Positions 27,641 through 36,440 are shown, numbered from the stretch's first letter. The stretch: 64,000 nucleotides of DNA from Nitrosomonadales bacterium (GCA_016214695.1 JACRNY010000001.1:930001-994000), one strand, 5' to 3'. Numbers and translations are program-made. Notes: generated by a model not told the origin, from the sequence alone.

Positions 27641-28558
27641 TTGAGAGCACTCGTTCTCGGCGGCGGCGGCTTCATCGGCTCGCATCTGGTCACGGCGCTG
27701 CTGGAGCAGGGCGCGCAAGTGCGCGTACTCGAACGTCCCTACCGTCAGCGCTCGCCCGTGCTGCCGGCTCATCCGGCCCTGCAATGGCAGGAGGGCGACT
27801 TCGGCAACATCCAGGATATCCATCGCGCCCTGGACGGCGTGGATGTCGTGTTCCATCTGGTCTCCACCACGCAGCCGCAATCGTCCAACGACGATCCCTC
27901 TTTCGACGTGAGCAGCAACCTGCTCGCCACGCTCAATCTGCTCGAGGAATTGCGCGCGAAAAAAGACACGAAGCTGATCTTCATCTCCTCCGGCGGCACG
28001 GTGTACGGCCGCCCGCAACAGACGCCCATCGCGGAGACGCATCCGACCGAGCCGACCTGTTCCTACGGCATCGTCAAACTCGCCATCGAGAAATATCTTG
28101 CGCTCTACCATCTGCTGCACGGGCTGGATTACCGCGTGTTGCGCCTGGCCAATCCCTATGGCCCGGGGCAGGAGGCGAACCGCGCACAAGGCGTGATCGG
28201 CACCTTCCTGCTGCGCGTGGTGCATGACGAACCCATCGAGGTATGGGGAGACGGTTCGGTGGTGCGCGATTACCTTTATATCGCGGACACCGTCTCCGCA
28301 TTGCTGCAGGCCGCCACCTACCAGGGGCGGGAGCGCATCTTCAACATCGGTTCGGGCAGCGGCCACAGCGTGCGCGAGATCATCGCCGCCGTGGAGCAGG
28401 CGACCGGAAAGACCGCCCGGGCCAGTTATACTGCCGCACGCAAATTCGACGTGCCGGTGAGCGTGCTCGACATCGGGCGCGCCAGGAGTGAACTTGGCTG
28501 GCAACCCAAGGTAAACTTGAACGAAGGATTGCGCCTGACCCTTGCGCGCATCAGATAA
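27641..28558 (+). CDS. NAD-dependent epimerase/dehydratase (SDR, UDP-glucose 4-epimerase-like)
   Basis: Interconverts or modifies nucleotide sugars. The 305-residue protein has the Rossmann motif GGGGFIGSH near its start, the catalytic serine region FISSGGTVYG, YGIVK (Tyr-x-x-x-Lys) and RLANPYGPGQ. The start chosen is TTG 27641, preceded by AAAGGA, because the Rossmann fold begins at that residue; the open frame runs 120 bp further upstream without homology. It overlaps the extended open frame of the GT2 gene, so the two are coupled. Confidence 0.85.
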   Translation: MRALVLGGGGFIGSHLVTALLEQGAQVRVLERPYRQRSPVLPAHPALQWQEGDFGNIQDIHRALDGVDVVFHLVSTTQPQSSNDDPSFDVSSNLLATLNLLEELRAKKDTKLIFISSGGTVYGRPQQTPIAETHPTEPTCSYGIVKLAIEKYLALYHLLHGLDYRVLRLANPYGPGQEANRAQGVIGTFLLRVVHDEPIEVWGDGSVVRDYLYIADTVSALLQAATYQGRERIFNIGSGSGHSVREIIAAVEQATGKTARASYTAARKFDVPVSVLDIGRARSELGWQPKVNLNEGLRLTLARIR

Positions 28559-28571
28559 CCAGACAGTCAAA

Positions 28572-29531
28572 ATGAGCAATTGCACCCTTTCCATCGTCAT
28601 CCCGGTCTACCGCAGCGCGCCCATCCTGCCCAGGCTGGTGGAGGCCATCGCCGACGAGATGCAGAAAGAAGACCTGAGCGGCCGTTTCGAGCTGATCCTG
28701 GTCAACGACTGCAGCCCGGACGACAGCTGGCAGGTCATCCGCAAGCTGGCGGAGAACCACGATTTCATCAGGGGCATCACCCTGCGCCGCAACGTCGGCC
28801 AGCACAATGCGATCATGGCCGGACTGCACCATGTCAACGGCGAATACGTCGTGCTGATGGACGACGACCTGCAGCACCCGCCCTCGGCCATCGCCGACAT
28901 CCTCAAGGCGCTCGCCGACGGTCACGATGTCTGCTACACCAACTATCTCAACCGCCAGCACGCGGCCTGGAAGAAACTCGGCAGCTGGTTCAACGATCGC
29001 ATGGCGACGCTGCTGCTGGGCAAGCCGAAAGGGCTGTATCTCTCCTCCTTCAAGGGGATGCACCGCGAGATCGCCGAGGAGATCGTCCATTACGACGGCC
29101 CTTACACCTATCTCGACGGACTCATCCTCGACGTGACACGCTCGATCACCACCGTGGACATCGAGCACCAGGCGCGCTTCGAGGGCGAGAGCAACTACAC
29201 CTTCACCCGTCTGTTCTCGCTGTGGATGAAGATGGCCACCAGCTTCTCGGTGTTCCCGCTACGTCTCGCCACCTATGCCGGTTTCGGATTGGCCGCGCTG
29301 AGCCTGGTCATGATCGTCGTGGTGATCGTGCAGAAGATCATGTTCCCCGAGCTGCCTCGCGGCTGGGCTTCGACCATCGCCACCATCCTGTTCATCGGCG
29401 GCATCCAGACCCTGTGTATCGGCCTGGTCGGCGAGTATCTCGGCCGCACCTACCTGAAACTCAACCGCAAGCGGCAGTTCGTCATCGGCAGCACGACCTG
29501 GCAGAAGCGCGGCGAAATCAGCGCGAAGTGA
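28572..29531 (+). CDS. GT2 polyprenyl-phosphate glycosyltransferase (ArnC/GtrB-like)
   Basis: Transfers a sugar from a nucleotide donor to polyprenyl phosphate at the inner membrane. The 319-residue protein has an N-terminal GT-A domain (LSIVIPVYRS, LVNDCSPDDSW, MDDDLQHPP) and two C-terminal helices (ATYAGFGLAALSLVMIVVVI and TIATILFIGGIQTLCIGLVG) before a short basic tail. This is the architecture of ArnC, GtrB and DPM-like enzymes. It sits 14 bp after the epimerase and opposite the GT39 enzyme that could use its product. Confidence 0.88.
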   Translation: MSNCTLSIVIPVYRSAPILPRLVEAIADEMQKEDLSGRFELILVNDCSPDDSWQVIRKLAENHDFIRGITLRRNVGQHNAIMAGLHHVNGEYVVLMDDDLQHPPSAIADILKALADGHDVCYTNYLNRQHAAWKKLGSWFNDRMATLLLGKPKGLYLSSFKGMHREIAEEIVHYDGPYTYLDGLILDVTRSITTVDIEHQARFEGESNYTFTRLFSLWMKMATSFSVFPLRLATYAGFGLAALSLVMIVVVIVQKIMFPELPRGWASTIATILFIGGIQTLCIGLVGEYLGRTYLKLNRKRQFVIGSTTWQKRGEISAK

Positions 29532-29541
29532 CCCTCGACCC

Positions 29542-30822
29542 ATGAAACTCCCCGAAGTCCTAGGCAAGTACACCCTGAGCAAGAAGCTCGGCCAGGGAGC
29601 GACCAGCACCGTATATCTGGGCTTTGACCCGTTCGCCAAGCGCGAGGTCGCCATCAAGGTGCTGAAGCAGGAGATCCTGAACGATCCCAGGATGGGCAAG
29701 CTGTACCAGCGCCAGCTGGACAACGAAGCCTCGCTGGCGGGCAAGCTGTCGCATCCGCATATCGTGGCGATCTATGACGCGCTGGTCAGCGATGACGCCA
29801 GCTATGTGGTGATGGAATACGTCAGCGGCGGCACGCTGGAAAAATATGCCGAGCCGAACAACCTGCTGCCCATGGACCGGGTGGTGGAATACATGTTCAA
29901 GTGCTGCCGCGCGCTCAACTACGCGCAGTTCAACGGCGTCATCCACCGCGACATCAAGCCCGCCAACATGCTGCTGACCGAGGACGGCGACATCAAGATC
30001 TCCGACATGGGCGCCGCCCTGCTGCTGGACATCGAGCAGACCCAGGTCAGCAACATCGGCTCGCCCGGCTACATGTCGCCGGAACAGGTGCGCGGCGAGG
30101 TGCTGACCCACCAGACCGACATCTATTCGCTCGGCGTGGTGATGTACCGCCTGCTCACCGGGCAAGCACCCTTCAAGGCGCAGAACCTGGCCAGCCTGTG
30201 CCAGCAGATCCTGCATGCCGAGCCGCCGCTACCGCACACGCTGCGCCCCGAGATCCCGCCGCAGCTCGAAAATGTGGTGCTGCGCGCCATGCACAAGGAC
30301 CTGAAGCAGCGCTACCAGGACTGGAAGGATTTCGGCAGCGACCTTTCGTCACTGGGTCGCTTCGAGCAGAGCGCCATCGAGGTGAACCAGACCGAGAAAT
30401 TCACCACCTTGCGGGGCATGTCGCTGTTCAAGGACTTCACCGACGTCGAACTGTGGGAGATCCTGCGCATCGGCGAATGGCAGAAGCAGCCCGCGCAGAC
30501 CGTGCTGATGCGCGAGGACGAGATGGGCGACTCCTTCTACATCATCATCCAGGGCAGCGTGAGCGTGACCAAGAACGGCCGCCTGCTCAACGTGATCCGC
30601 AGCGACGACTGCTTCGGCGAGATGGCCTACATCAGCGGCCGCGCCGTGGCGCGTTCGGCCACCGTGACGGCCGGCACCGAAGTCACCGTGCTGAAGATAT
30701 CGCCGCAGCGTCTCATGCAGCTGTCCGACCATTGCCAGTTACACTTCAACAAAGCATTCTTGCGCGTGATGGCCGACCGTCTCAGGATGGCGGACAATCG
30801 TTTCGCAAAACTCGCCAACTAG
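29542..30822 (+). CDS. Ser/Thr protein kinase with C-terminal cNMP-binding domain (copy A)
   Basis: The 426-residue soluble protein has an N-terminal eukaryotic-type kinase domain (residues ~8-270): glycine loop LGQGATSTVYLG, ATP lysine in VAIKVL, catalytic HRDIKPAN, metal-binding ISDMG (Met replaces Phe of DFG) and SPEQVRG. A cyclic-nucleotide-binding domain fills residues ~295-420, with FGEMAYISGR and RSATV as the phosphate cassette. This suggests a kinase gated by a cyclic nucleotide. A paralogue lies 415 bp downstream with ridA between. It starts 10 bp after the GT2 stop. Confidence 0.88.
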   Translation: MKLPEVLGKYTLSKKLGQGATSTVYLGFDPFAKREVAIKVLKQEILNDPRMGKLYQRQLDNEASLAGKLSHPHIVAIYDALVSDDASYVVMEYVSGGTLEKYAEPNNLLPMDRVVEYMFKCCRALNYAQFNGVIHRDIKPANMLLTEDGDIKISDMGAALLLDIEQTQVSNIGSPGYMSPEQVRGEVLTHQTDIYSLGVVMYRLLTGQAPFKAQNLASLCQQILHAEPPLPHTLRPEIPPQLENVVLRAMHKDLKQRYQDWKDFGSDLSSLGRFEQSAIEVNQTEKFTTLRGMSLFKDFTDVELWEILRIGEWQKQPAQTVLMREDEMGDSFYIIIQGSVSVTKNGRLLNVIRSDDCFGEMAYISGRAVARSATVTAGTEVTVLKISPQRLMQLSDHCQLHFNKAFLRVMADRLRMADNRFAKLAN

Positions 30823-30846
30823 AACAACTACAGGGAGAAGAACATC

Positions 30847-31233
30847 ATGTCGAACAAATTCGTCATCCAGACCCCGGACGCACCCGCCGCCATCGGCACC
30901 TATTCGCAGGCCGTGCGCGTCGACCACACCGTCTACCTCTCCGGCCAGATCGGCCTCGACCCCAACACCATGCAGATGGTCGAGGGCATCGATGCGCAGA
31001 TCCACCGCGTGTTCCAGAACCTGCGCGCGGTCGCCGATGCGGCCGGCGGCAGCCTCAACGATGTGGTGAAACTCAACATCTTCCTCACCGACCTGGCCCA
31101 TTTCGCCAAGGTCAACGAGATCATGGCGACCTATTTCCACCAGCCCTTCCCCGCGCGCGCCGCCGTCGGCGTCGCCTCCCTGCCGCGCAACGCCATGGTG
31201 GAAGCCGATGGCGTGATGTTCATCCAGGAATGA
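30847..31233 (+). CDS. ridA: RidA family enamine/imine deaminase
   Basis: Hydrolyses reactive 2-aminoacrylate and other enamines made by PLP enzymes. The 128-residue protein has the full family sequence: [12 protein letters not shown] at the substrate pocket, [12 protein letters not shown], and the substrate arginine in [15 protein letters not shown] with the final [11 protein letters not shown]. It is preceded by AGGGAGAAGA. It sits between two paralogous kinases with 24-bp and 4-bp gaps, so it is co-transcribed with them. Confidence 0.95.
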   Translation: MSNKFVIQTPDAPAAIGTYSQAVRVDHTVYLSGQIGLDPNTMQMVEGIDAQIHRVFQNLRAVADAAGGSLNDVVKLNIFLTDLAHFAKVNEIMATYFHQPFPARAAVGVASLPRNAMVEADGVMFIQE

Positions 31234-31237
31234 CGCG

Positions 31238-32536
31238 GTGGAGAACGGTCAGCAACCGATGAGCCATCCGACTCACATCGGTAAATACCACCTGCTCAGG
31301 AAACTGGGCCAGGGCGGCACCAGCGTGGTCTACCTGGCGCATGATCAGGAAGCCGACCGCGAGGTCGCGCTCAAGGTGATCAAGCCGGACTTCCTCGATG
31401 ACCCGCGCATGGGTAAGCAGAACCGCAAGCAACTGGAAGTCGAGGCGGCGCTCGCCGGCAAGCTGGTGCACCCCAACATCGTCAAGACCTACGAGGCCGT
31501 CATCAGCGACGAGCTCAGCTACATCGCAATGGAATATGTCTCCGGCGGCACGCTGGAGAAACACATCCGCCCCGACAATCTGCTGCCGCTCGACCGCGTG
31601 GTCGAGTACATGTTCAAGTGCTGCCGCGCGCTCAACTATGCGCAATTCAACGGCGTCATCCACCGCGACATCAAGCCCGCCAACCTGCTGTTGTGCAACC
31701 CGGACGAGATCAAGATCTCCGACCTTGGCGCCGCCATCCGCCTCGACCTGGAACGCACGCAGGGGTCGGTCGGTTCGCCCAACTACATGTCGCCGGAACA
31801 GGTGCGCGGCGACGAAGTCTCGCACCAGACCGACATCTATTCGCTGGGGGTGGTGATGTTCCGCCTGCTCACCGGACATTCGCCCTACACGCCGAAGAAC
31901 CTGGCGCATCTGTACCAGCAGATCATGCACGAACCGCCGCGGCAACCGACCTCCTTGCGCAGCGACCTGCCGCCGCAACTGGAGCGCATCGTCCTGCTCG
32001 CGCTGAAGAAGGACCCCAGGGATCGTTTCGCCACCTGGCGCGACTTCGGCAACGAACTTGCCGCGCTCGGCCATTTCGAGAAGAGCGACCTGGAGATCAA
32101 CGAGAACCAGAAATACAAGGCGCTGCGCAAGCTCGAACTGTTCGGGGACTTCACCGACCTGGAGCTCTGGGAGGTGCTGCGCGTGGCCGAATGGCAGAAG
32201 CAACCCGCCAGGACCGTGCTGTTCCGCGAAGACGAGATGGGCGATGCGTTCTACATCCTGATCGAAGGCGGCGTCAGCGTCACGCGGCGCAACCGCTTGC
32301 TCGGCACGCTGGGCAGCGGTGACTGTTTCGGCGAGATGTCCTACACCAACCGCAAGCACATGCCGCGCTCGGCCAGCATCACCTCCAACACCGAGATCAC
32401 GCTGATGAAGATCCAGCCGCAGCAGTTCGACCAGCTCTCCGACCGCTGCCAGCTGCACTTCATCCAGGCCTTCATGTATACGCTGGCCGACCGCCTGCGC
32501 ATCGCGGACGAGCGTGTCGTCAGCATGACAGGATAG
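31238..32536 (+). CDS. Ser/Thr protein kinase with C-terminal cNMP-binding domain (copy B)
   Basis: A close paralogue of the kinase at 29542, about 430 residues with the same plan: LGQGGTSVVYLAH, VALKVI, HRDIKPANLLL, ISDLG in place of DFG, SPNYMSPEQVRG, then a cNMP-binding domain with FGEMSYTNRK and RSASI. GTG 31238 has AGGA 8 bp upstream and follows the ridA stop by 4 bp; ATG 31259 is an alternative that matches the N-terminal length of copy A. The substitutions in the ligand pocket differ from copy A, so ligand or response may differ. Confidence 0.87.
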   Translation: MENGQQPMSHPTHIGKYHLLRKLGQGGTSVVYLAHDQEADREVALKVIKPDFLDDPRMGKQNRKQLEVEAALAGKLVHPNIVKTYEAVISDELSYIAMEYVSGGTLEKHIRPDNLLPLDRVVEYMFKCCRALNYAQFNGVIHRDIKPANLLLCNPDEIKISDLGAAIRLDLERTQGSVGSPNYMSPEQVRGDEVSHQTDIYSLGVVMFRLLTGHSPYTPKNLAHLYQQIMHEPPRQPTSLRSDLPPQLERIVLLALKKDPRDRFATWRDFGNELAALGHFEKSDLEINENQKYKALRKLELFGDFTDLELWEVLRVAEWQKQPARTVLFREDEMGDAFYILIEGGVSVTRRNRLLGTLGSGDCFGEMSYTNRKHMPRSASITSNTEITLMKIQPQQFDQLSDRCQLHFIQAFMYTLADRLRIADERVVSMTG

Positions 32537-32552
32537 CGACTCCGGGAACACC

Positions 32553-34676
32553 GTGCCGCTGAAGATCCCGCCCGCCACGCAGAGCAAACTCACCAAGCTC
32601 GGCATCCGCACCCCGTTCGACCTGGTGCTGCACCTGCCGCTGCGCTACGAGGACGAGACGAAGATCACGCGCATCGCCGACCTCGTGCCCGGCGAAAGCG
32701 CGCAGGTGGAAGGCGAGATCATCCACAGCGAAGTGATGTACCGCCCGCGCCGCAGCCTGGTGTGCCAGTTGCAGGACGTCAGCGGCGACATCCTCTACCT
32801 GCGCTTCCTCAACTTCTACCCCAGCCAGCAGAAACAGCTCGCCGTCGGCAAAAAGATCCGCGCGCTGGGCGAGCCGCGCATGGGCTTCTTCGGCGACGAG
32901 ATGGTGCATCCCAAGTGCCGCGTCGCGGGTGAGTCCGTCCCGCTCAAGCAGGCGCTCACTCCCGTCTACCCCACCACCGCCGGATTGCCGCAGCCGACGC
33001 TGAGCAAGTACATCCACGCCGCATTGAATGAACTCGCGCTCGACGACACACTGCCGGAGGCGCTCAAGAAACGCCTGCACCTGCCCGACTTCGACGCCAG
33101 CGTTAAACTGCTGCACCAGCCACCGCCGAACATCGACGAGAACGCCCTGCTCGAAAGAGCCCATCCCGCCTGGATGCGCATCAAGTTCGACGAACTGCTG
33201 GCGCAGCAACTCTCCATGCGCGTGCATTACCGCGAACGCAGCCTGCGTGTCGCACCCAAACTCAGCGCGCACAATCAGCTCACCGATGGCTTGCTGAAAG
33301 ACCTGCCCTTCGCACTCACCAACGCGCAGAAGAAAGTGTGGCAAGAGATCAGCCACGACCTCGCCCGCCCGCACCCGATGCAACGCCTGTTGCAGGGCGA
33401 CGTCGGCAGCGGCAAGACCGTGGTTGCCGCGCTCGCCGCATTGCAGGCCATCGAGAACGGCTATCAGGCTGCCTTCATGGCGCCGACCGAGATACTGGCC
33501 GAGCAGCATTTTCTGAAGTTGCGGGACTGGCTGGAACCGCTCGGCATCACACCGGTTTGGCTATCCGGCAGTTTGAAGAAGAAGGACAAGACCGCCGCCG
33601 CTGAACGCATCGCTTCCGGCGACACCCAGCTCGCCATCGGCACGCATGCGTTGTTCCAAAATTCCGTCGAGTTCAAGAAACTGGGGCTGGTCATCGTGGA
33701 CGAGCAGCACAAGTTCGGTGTGCAGCAGCGACTGGCATTGCGAGGAAAGGGCACAACTTCCAATTCCGTTCGTCCTGCCCCCTCCAACCCCGTTCGTCCT
33801 GAGCCTGTCGAAGGAACGAACGGCGGGCCAAACGAACGGTCTGGTGTGACTCAGGAACCCCACCAACTCATGATGAGCGCCACCCCCATCCCGCGCACAT
33901 TGGCCATGAGCTACTACGCCGACCTCGATGTCTCTGTCATCGACGAACTGCCCCCCGGCCGCACACCCATCGTCACCAAACTGGTCAGCGATGCGCGGCG
34001 CGAGGAAGTGTTCGAGCGCGTGCGTGCCGCCTGCCTGGAAGGGCGTCAGGCGTATTGGGTGTGCCCGCTGATCGATGAAAGTGAAGCGCTGCAATTGCAG
34101 ACCGCGCTGGAGACCCACGCCACGCTCACCCAGATATTCCCCGAACTGCGCATCGGCCTCGCGCATGGGAAATTAAGCAGCGCCGAGAAGGCAGAGACCA
34201 TGGCCGCATTCAAGGCGGGCGAACTGCAACTGCTGGTCGCCACCACCGTCATCGAGGTCGGCGTGGACGTGCCCAACGCCAGCCTGATGGTGATCGACCA
34301 CGCCGAACGCATGGGGCTGGCACAACTGCATCAGTTGCGCGGCCGCGTGGGACGGGGTGCAGCAGAGAGCATGTGCGTGCTGCTGTTCCAGCAACCGTTG
34401 TCTGAACTGGCGCGCGCAAGATTGAAGATCATCTACGAGAACACCGACGGCTTCGAGATTGCACAACAGGATCTGCGCTTGCGCGGCCCCGGCGAACTGC
34501 TGGGCGCAAGACAGAGCGGCGTGCCCATGCTGCGCTTCGCCGATCTGGGCGAGGATGACAAACTGCTGGACAAGGCGCGCGACATCGCCGACGAGATGCT
34601 GCGCGATTTCCCGCAAGAGGCGCAGGCGCATCTGCAGCGCTGGATGGCGAATGAGCCGGATTATCTGCGAACCTGA
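32553..34676 (+). CDS. recG: ATP-dependent DNA helicase RecG with an in-frame repeat insertion
   Basis: Remodels stalled replication forks and branched DNA. The 707-residue protein has the wedge domain at the N-terminus, Walker A GDVGSGKTVVA, Walker B variant VDEQHKFG, motif III SATPIPRTLAM, and the C-terminal helicase half with HQLRGRVGRG. Between VDEQHKFGVQQRLALRGKG and the motif III segment are about 30 extra residues, including VRPEPVEG, encoded by a palindromic repeat at 33790-33823 and flanking bases. The frame is intact. The start is GTG 32553, 16 bp after kinase B. Confidence 0.95.
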   Translation: MPLKIPPATQSKLTKLGIRTPFDLVLHLPLRYEDETKITRIADLVPGESAQVEGEIIHSEVMYRPRRSLVCQLQDVSGDILYLRFLNFYPSQQKQLAVGKKIRALGEPRMGFFGDEMVHPKCRVAGESVPLKQALTPVYPTTAGLPQPTLSKYIHAALNELALDDTLPEALKKRLHLPDFDASVKLLHQPPPNIDENALLERAHPAWMRIKFDELLAQQLSMRVHYRERSLRVAPKLSAHNQLTDGLLKDLPFALTNAQKKVWQEISHDLARPHPMQRLLQGDVGSGKTVVAALAALQAIENGYQAAFMAPTEILAEQHFLKLRDWLEPLGITPVWLSGSLKKKDKTAAAERIASGDTQLAIGTHALFQNSVEFKKLGLVIVDEQHKFGVQQRLALRGKGTTSNSVRPAPSNPVRPEPVEGTNGGPNERSGVTQEPHQLMMSATPIPRTLAMSYYADLDVSVIDELPPGRTPIVTKLVSDARREEVFERVRAACLEGRQAYWVCPLIDESEALQLQTALETHATLTQIFPELRIGLAHGKLSSAEKAETMAAFKAGELQLLVATTVIEVGVDVPNASLMVIDHAERMGLAQLHQLRGRVGRGAAESMCVLLFQQPLSELARARLKIIYENTDGFEIAQQDLRLRGPGELLGARQSGVPMLRFADLGEDDKLLDKARDIADEMLRDFPQEAQAHLQRWMANEPDYLRT
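33790..33823 (+). repeat. 34-bp palindromic repeat inside recG
   Basis: Terminal arms CCGTTCGT and ACGAACGG enclose the core CCTGAGCCTGTCGAAGG. It is the same length as, and inverted relative to, the intergenic copy at 34747-34780. It is read as NPVRPEPVEGTNG. Confidence 0.88.
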
Positions 34677-34684
34677 ACAAAAAA

Positions 34685-34780
34685 CCGTTCGTGCTGAGCC
34701 TGTCGAAACATGAATGACCAATGTTTACTATATTCCGGTCCGAGCGCCGTTCGTTCCTTCGACAGGCTCAGGACGAACGG
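34685..34780. repeat. Inverted pair of palindromic repeats after recG
   Basis: A partial copy, CCGTTCGT-GCTGAGCCTGTCGAA (34685-34707), and a full inverted copy (34747-34780) are separated by about 40 bp. Together they can form a stem of more than 20 bp between recG and ubiA, which may protect or terminate the recG message. Confidence 0.8.
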
Positions 34781-34823
34781 GTTGAAGTTATTCGCACCGA
34801 CTCAATAGCGTAAAATCCACCCC

Positions 34824-35687
34824 ATGAACCTCACCGAACGCCTCTCTTTATATATCCAGCTCACCCGCCTGCACCGCCCCATCGGCATCCTGCTGTTGCT
34901 GTGGCCGACGCTGTGGGCCGTGTGGATCGCAGCCGAAGGCCATCCGTCCTGGCTCATCCTTTTCATCTTCACCCTCGGCACCGTGCTGATGCGTTCATCC
35001 GGCTGCGCCGTGAATGACTATGCCGACCGCCATATCGACAAGCACGTGAAGCGCACACAGGATCGCCCGCTCACCTCCGGCAAGATCAGCGAGCGCGAAG
35101 CGCTGTGGGTCGCCGTGGTGCTGGCGCTGGTCTCGTTCACGCTCATCCTGCCGCTCAACCCGCTCACCTGGGTGATGGCCTTCCCCGCCGCCTTCCTCGC
35201 CGCGAGCTACCCCTTCACCAAACGCTTCTTCGCCATCCCGCAAGCCTATCTCGGCATCGCCTTCGGCTTCGGCATCCCCATGGCCTTCGCCGCCGTGCAG
35301 GGCACTGTGCCGATGGTGGCCTGGGTGCTGCTGCTCGCCAACGTGTTCTGGGCCGTCGCCTACGACACCGAATACGCCATGGTGGACCGCGACGACGACA
35401 TCCATCTCGGCATCCACTCCTCGGCGCTGTTCTTCGGCAAGTACGATGTGATGGCAGTGATGGCGTGCTATGCCGTCACACTGGGGCTGCTGGTGCTAGC
35501 GGGCATGATCGCAGAACTGGGGCTGGTGTATTTCGGCGGGCTACTGGTTGCGGCAGGCATCGCCGCTTATCACTACACCCTCATCAAGGACAGAAGCCGC
35601 GAGAAATGCTTCCAGGCTTTCCTGCACAACAACTGGTTCGGGGCGGCGGTGTTTGCGGGGGTGGTAGGGGATTATCTGCTGCGATGA
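34824..35687 (+). CDS. ubiA: 4-hydroxybenzoate octaprenyltransferase
   Basis: Integral membrane enzyme that prenylates 4-hydroxybenzoate in ubiquinone synthesis. The 287-residue protein has about eight helices and both Asp-rich motifs: [20 protein letters not shown] and [13 protein letters not shown]. The substrate chain would be supplied by IspB. It is an independent unit behind recG, separated by the repeat pair, with a strong hairpin after its stop. Confidence 0.95.
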   Translation: MNLTERLSLYIQLTRLHRPIGILLLLWPTLWAVWIAAEGHPSWLILFIFTLGTVLMRSSGCAVNDYADRHIDKHVKRTQDRPLTSGKISEREALWVAVVLALVSFTLILPLNPLTWVMAFPAAFLAASYPFTKRFFAIPQAYLGIAFGFGIPMAFAAVQGTVPMVAWVLLLANVFWAVAYDTEYAMVDRDDDIHLGIHSSALFFGKYDVMAVMACYAVTLGLLVLAGMIAELGLVYFGGLLVAAGIAAYHYTLIKDRSREKCFQAFLHNNWFGAAVFAGVVGDYLLR

Positions 35688-35691
35688 ATTT

Positions 35692-35720
35692 GCAGGGTGG
35701 GCGCGCGGTACCCACCCTGC
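35692..35720 (+). terminator. Hairpin after ubiA
   Basis: A perfect 10-bp stem, GCAGGGTGGG with CCCACCCTGC, starting 5 bp after the ubiA stop. No T-tract follows, so it may be an mRNA 3' stabiliser rather than a classical terminator. A related GTGGGCAC/GTGCCCAC hairpin occurs at 54124-54145. Confidence 0.55.
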
Positions 35721-35748
35721 CTGGCAGCCAGTGCGGTTGCCAGCATGT

Positions 35749-35790
35749 TCACTCTTCCAGCAGACTCCTGAGCATCCACGCATTCTTTTG
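35749..35790 (-). pseudogene. Duplicated remnant of the dps 3' end
   Basis: Read on the minus strand this 42-bp stretch encodes KNAWMLRSLLEE followed by TGA. That is exactly the last twelve residues and stop of the intact dps gene whose 3' end lies about 125 bp away. The DNA differs from the intact gene at several synonymous positions, so it is an old partial duplication and not a recent copy. No further dps sequence can be followed upstream of it. Confidence 0.75.
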
Positions 35791-35872
35791 GTTCCGACAT
35801 CACGCGGCGATGACACCGCCGCATGAGTCTCCGCCGAAAGAACGCCAGATTGTAAGGGGCGCAATCATTCGC

Positions 35873-36355
35873 CTACTCTTCCAAGAGACTTCTCAGCATC
35901 CAGGCGTTCTTTTCATGCACCTCCATCCGCGCGGAGAGCAAATCCACTGTCGGCTGGTCGCCCGCCTTCTCTGCAATGGGCAACACTTCGCGCGCGGTAC
36001 GCACCACGGTCTCCTGGCCGGTGACGAGCTGCTTGATCATCTCTTTCGCACTCACGGTGCCACTGCTGTCCTTGATGCTGGTAAGCGAGGCGAATTCCTT
36101 GTAGCTGCCGGGTGCGGGATAGCCCAGTGCGCGGATGCGCTCGGCGACGAGATCCACGGCGTTCCAGGTCTCGGTGTACTGCGTCATGAACATGATGTGC
36201 AGCGTCTGGAACATGGGGCCGGTGACGTTCCAGTGGAAGTTGTGGGTCTTGAGATAGAGGGTGTAGGTATCGGCCAGCATGCGCGCGAGGCCGTCGGCGA
36301 TCTTCCTGCGGTCTTTCTCGTTGATGCCGATGTTGATGGGTGTGGTCTTGCTCAT
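35873..36355 (-). CDS. dps: Dps ferritin-like DNA-protection protein
   Basis: Stores iron as ferric oxide using hydrogen peroxide and shields DNA. The 160-residue protein has the ferroxidase segment HNFHWNVTGPMFQTLH and the second half WNAVDLVAERIRALG, with the usual helices to the end. AAAAGGAGA precedes ATG 36355. It is part of the peroxide locus with rubredoxin reductase, rubredoxin, rubrerythrin and oxyR. A short duplicate of its 3' end lies downstream. Confidence 0.94.
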   Translation of the reverse strand: MSKTTPINIGINEKDRRKIADGLARMLADTYTLYLKTHNFHWNVTGPMFQTLHIMFMTQYTETWNAVDLVAERIRALGYPAPGSYKEFASLTSIKDSSGTVSAKEMIKQLVTGQETVVRTAREVLPIAEKAGDQPTVDLLSARMEVHEKNAWMLRSLLEE

Positions 36356-36440
36356 GATCGTCTCCTTTTCAGTTGATGAAACAGGTAATGCCGTCATGCG
36401 ACTGTCCTTACCGCAGCAGCCATGGTATCACCCTTGCCGT

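Noticed and set aside
27440-28600. 386-codon minus-strand open frame opposite the epimerase
   Set aside because: No homology; the Rossmann and YxxxK motifs are on the plus strand.
31220-32611. 463-codon open frame opposite kinase copy B
   Set aside because: Antisense shadow; kinase and cNMP motifs are on the plus strand.
33760-33850. Frameshift or assembly error in recG
   Set aside because: The frame is intact on both sides of the extra residues, and the same repeat occurs elsewhere, so an insertion explains it better.
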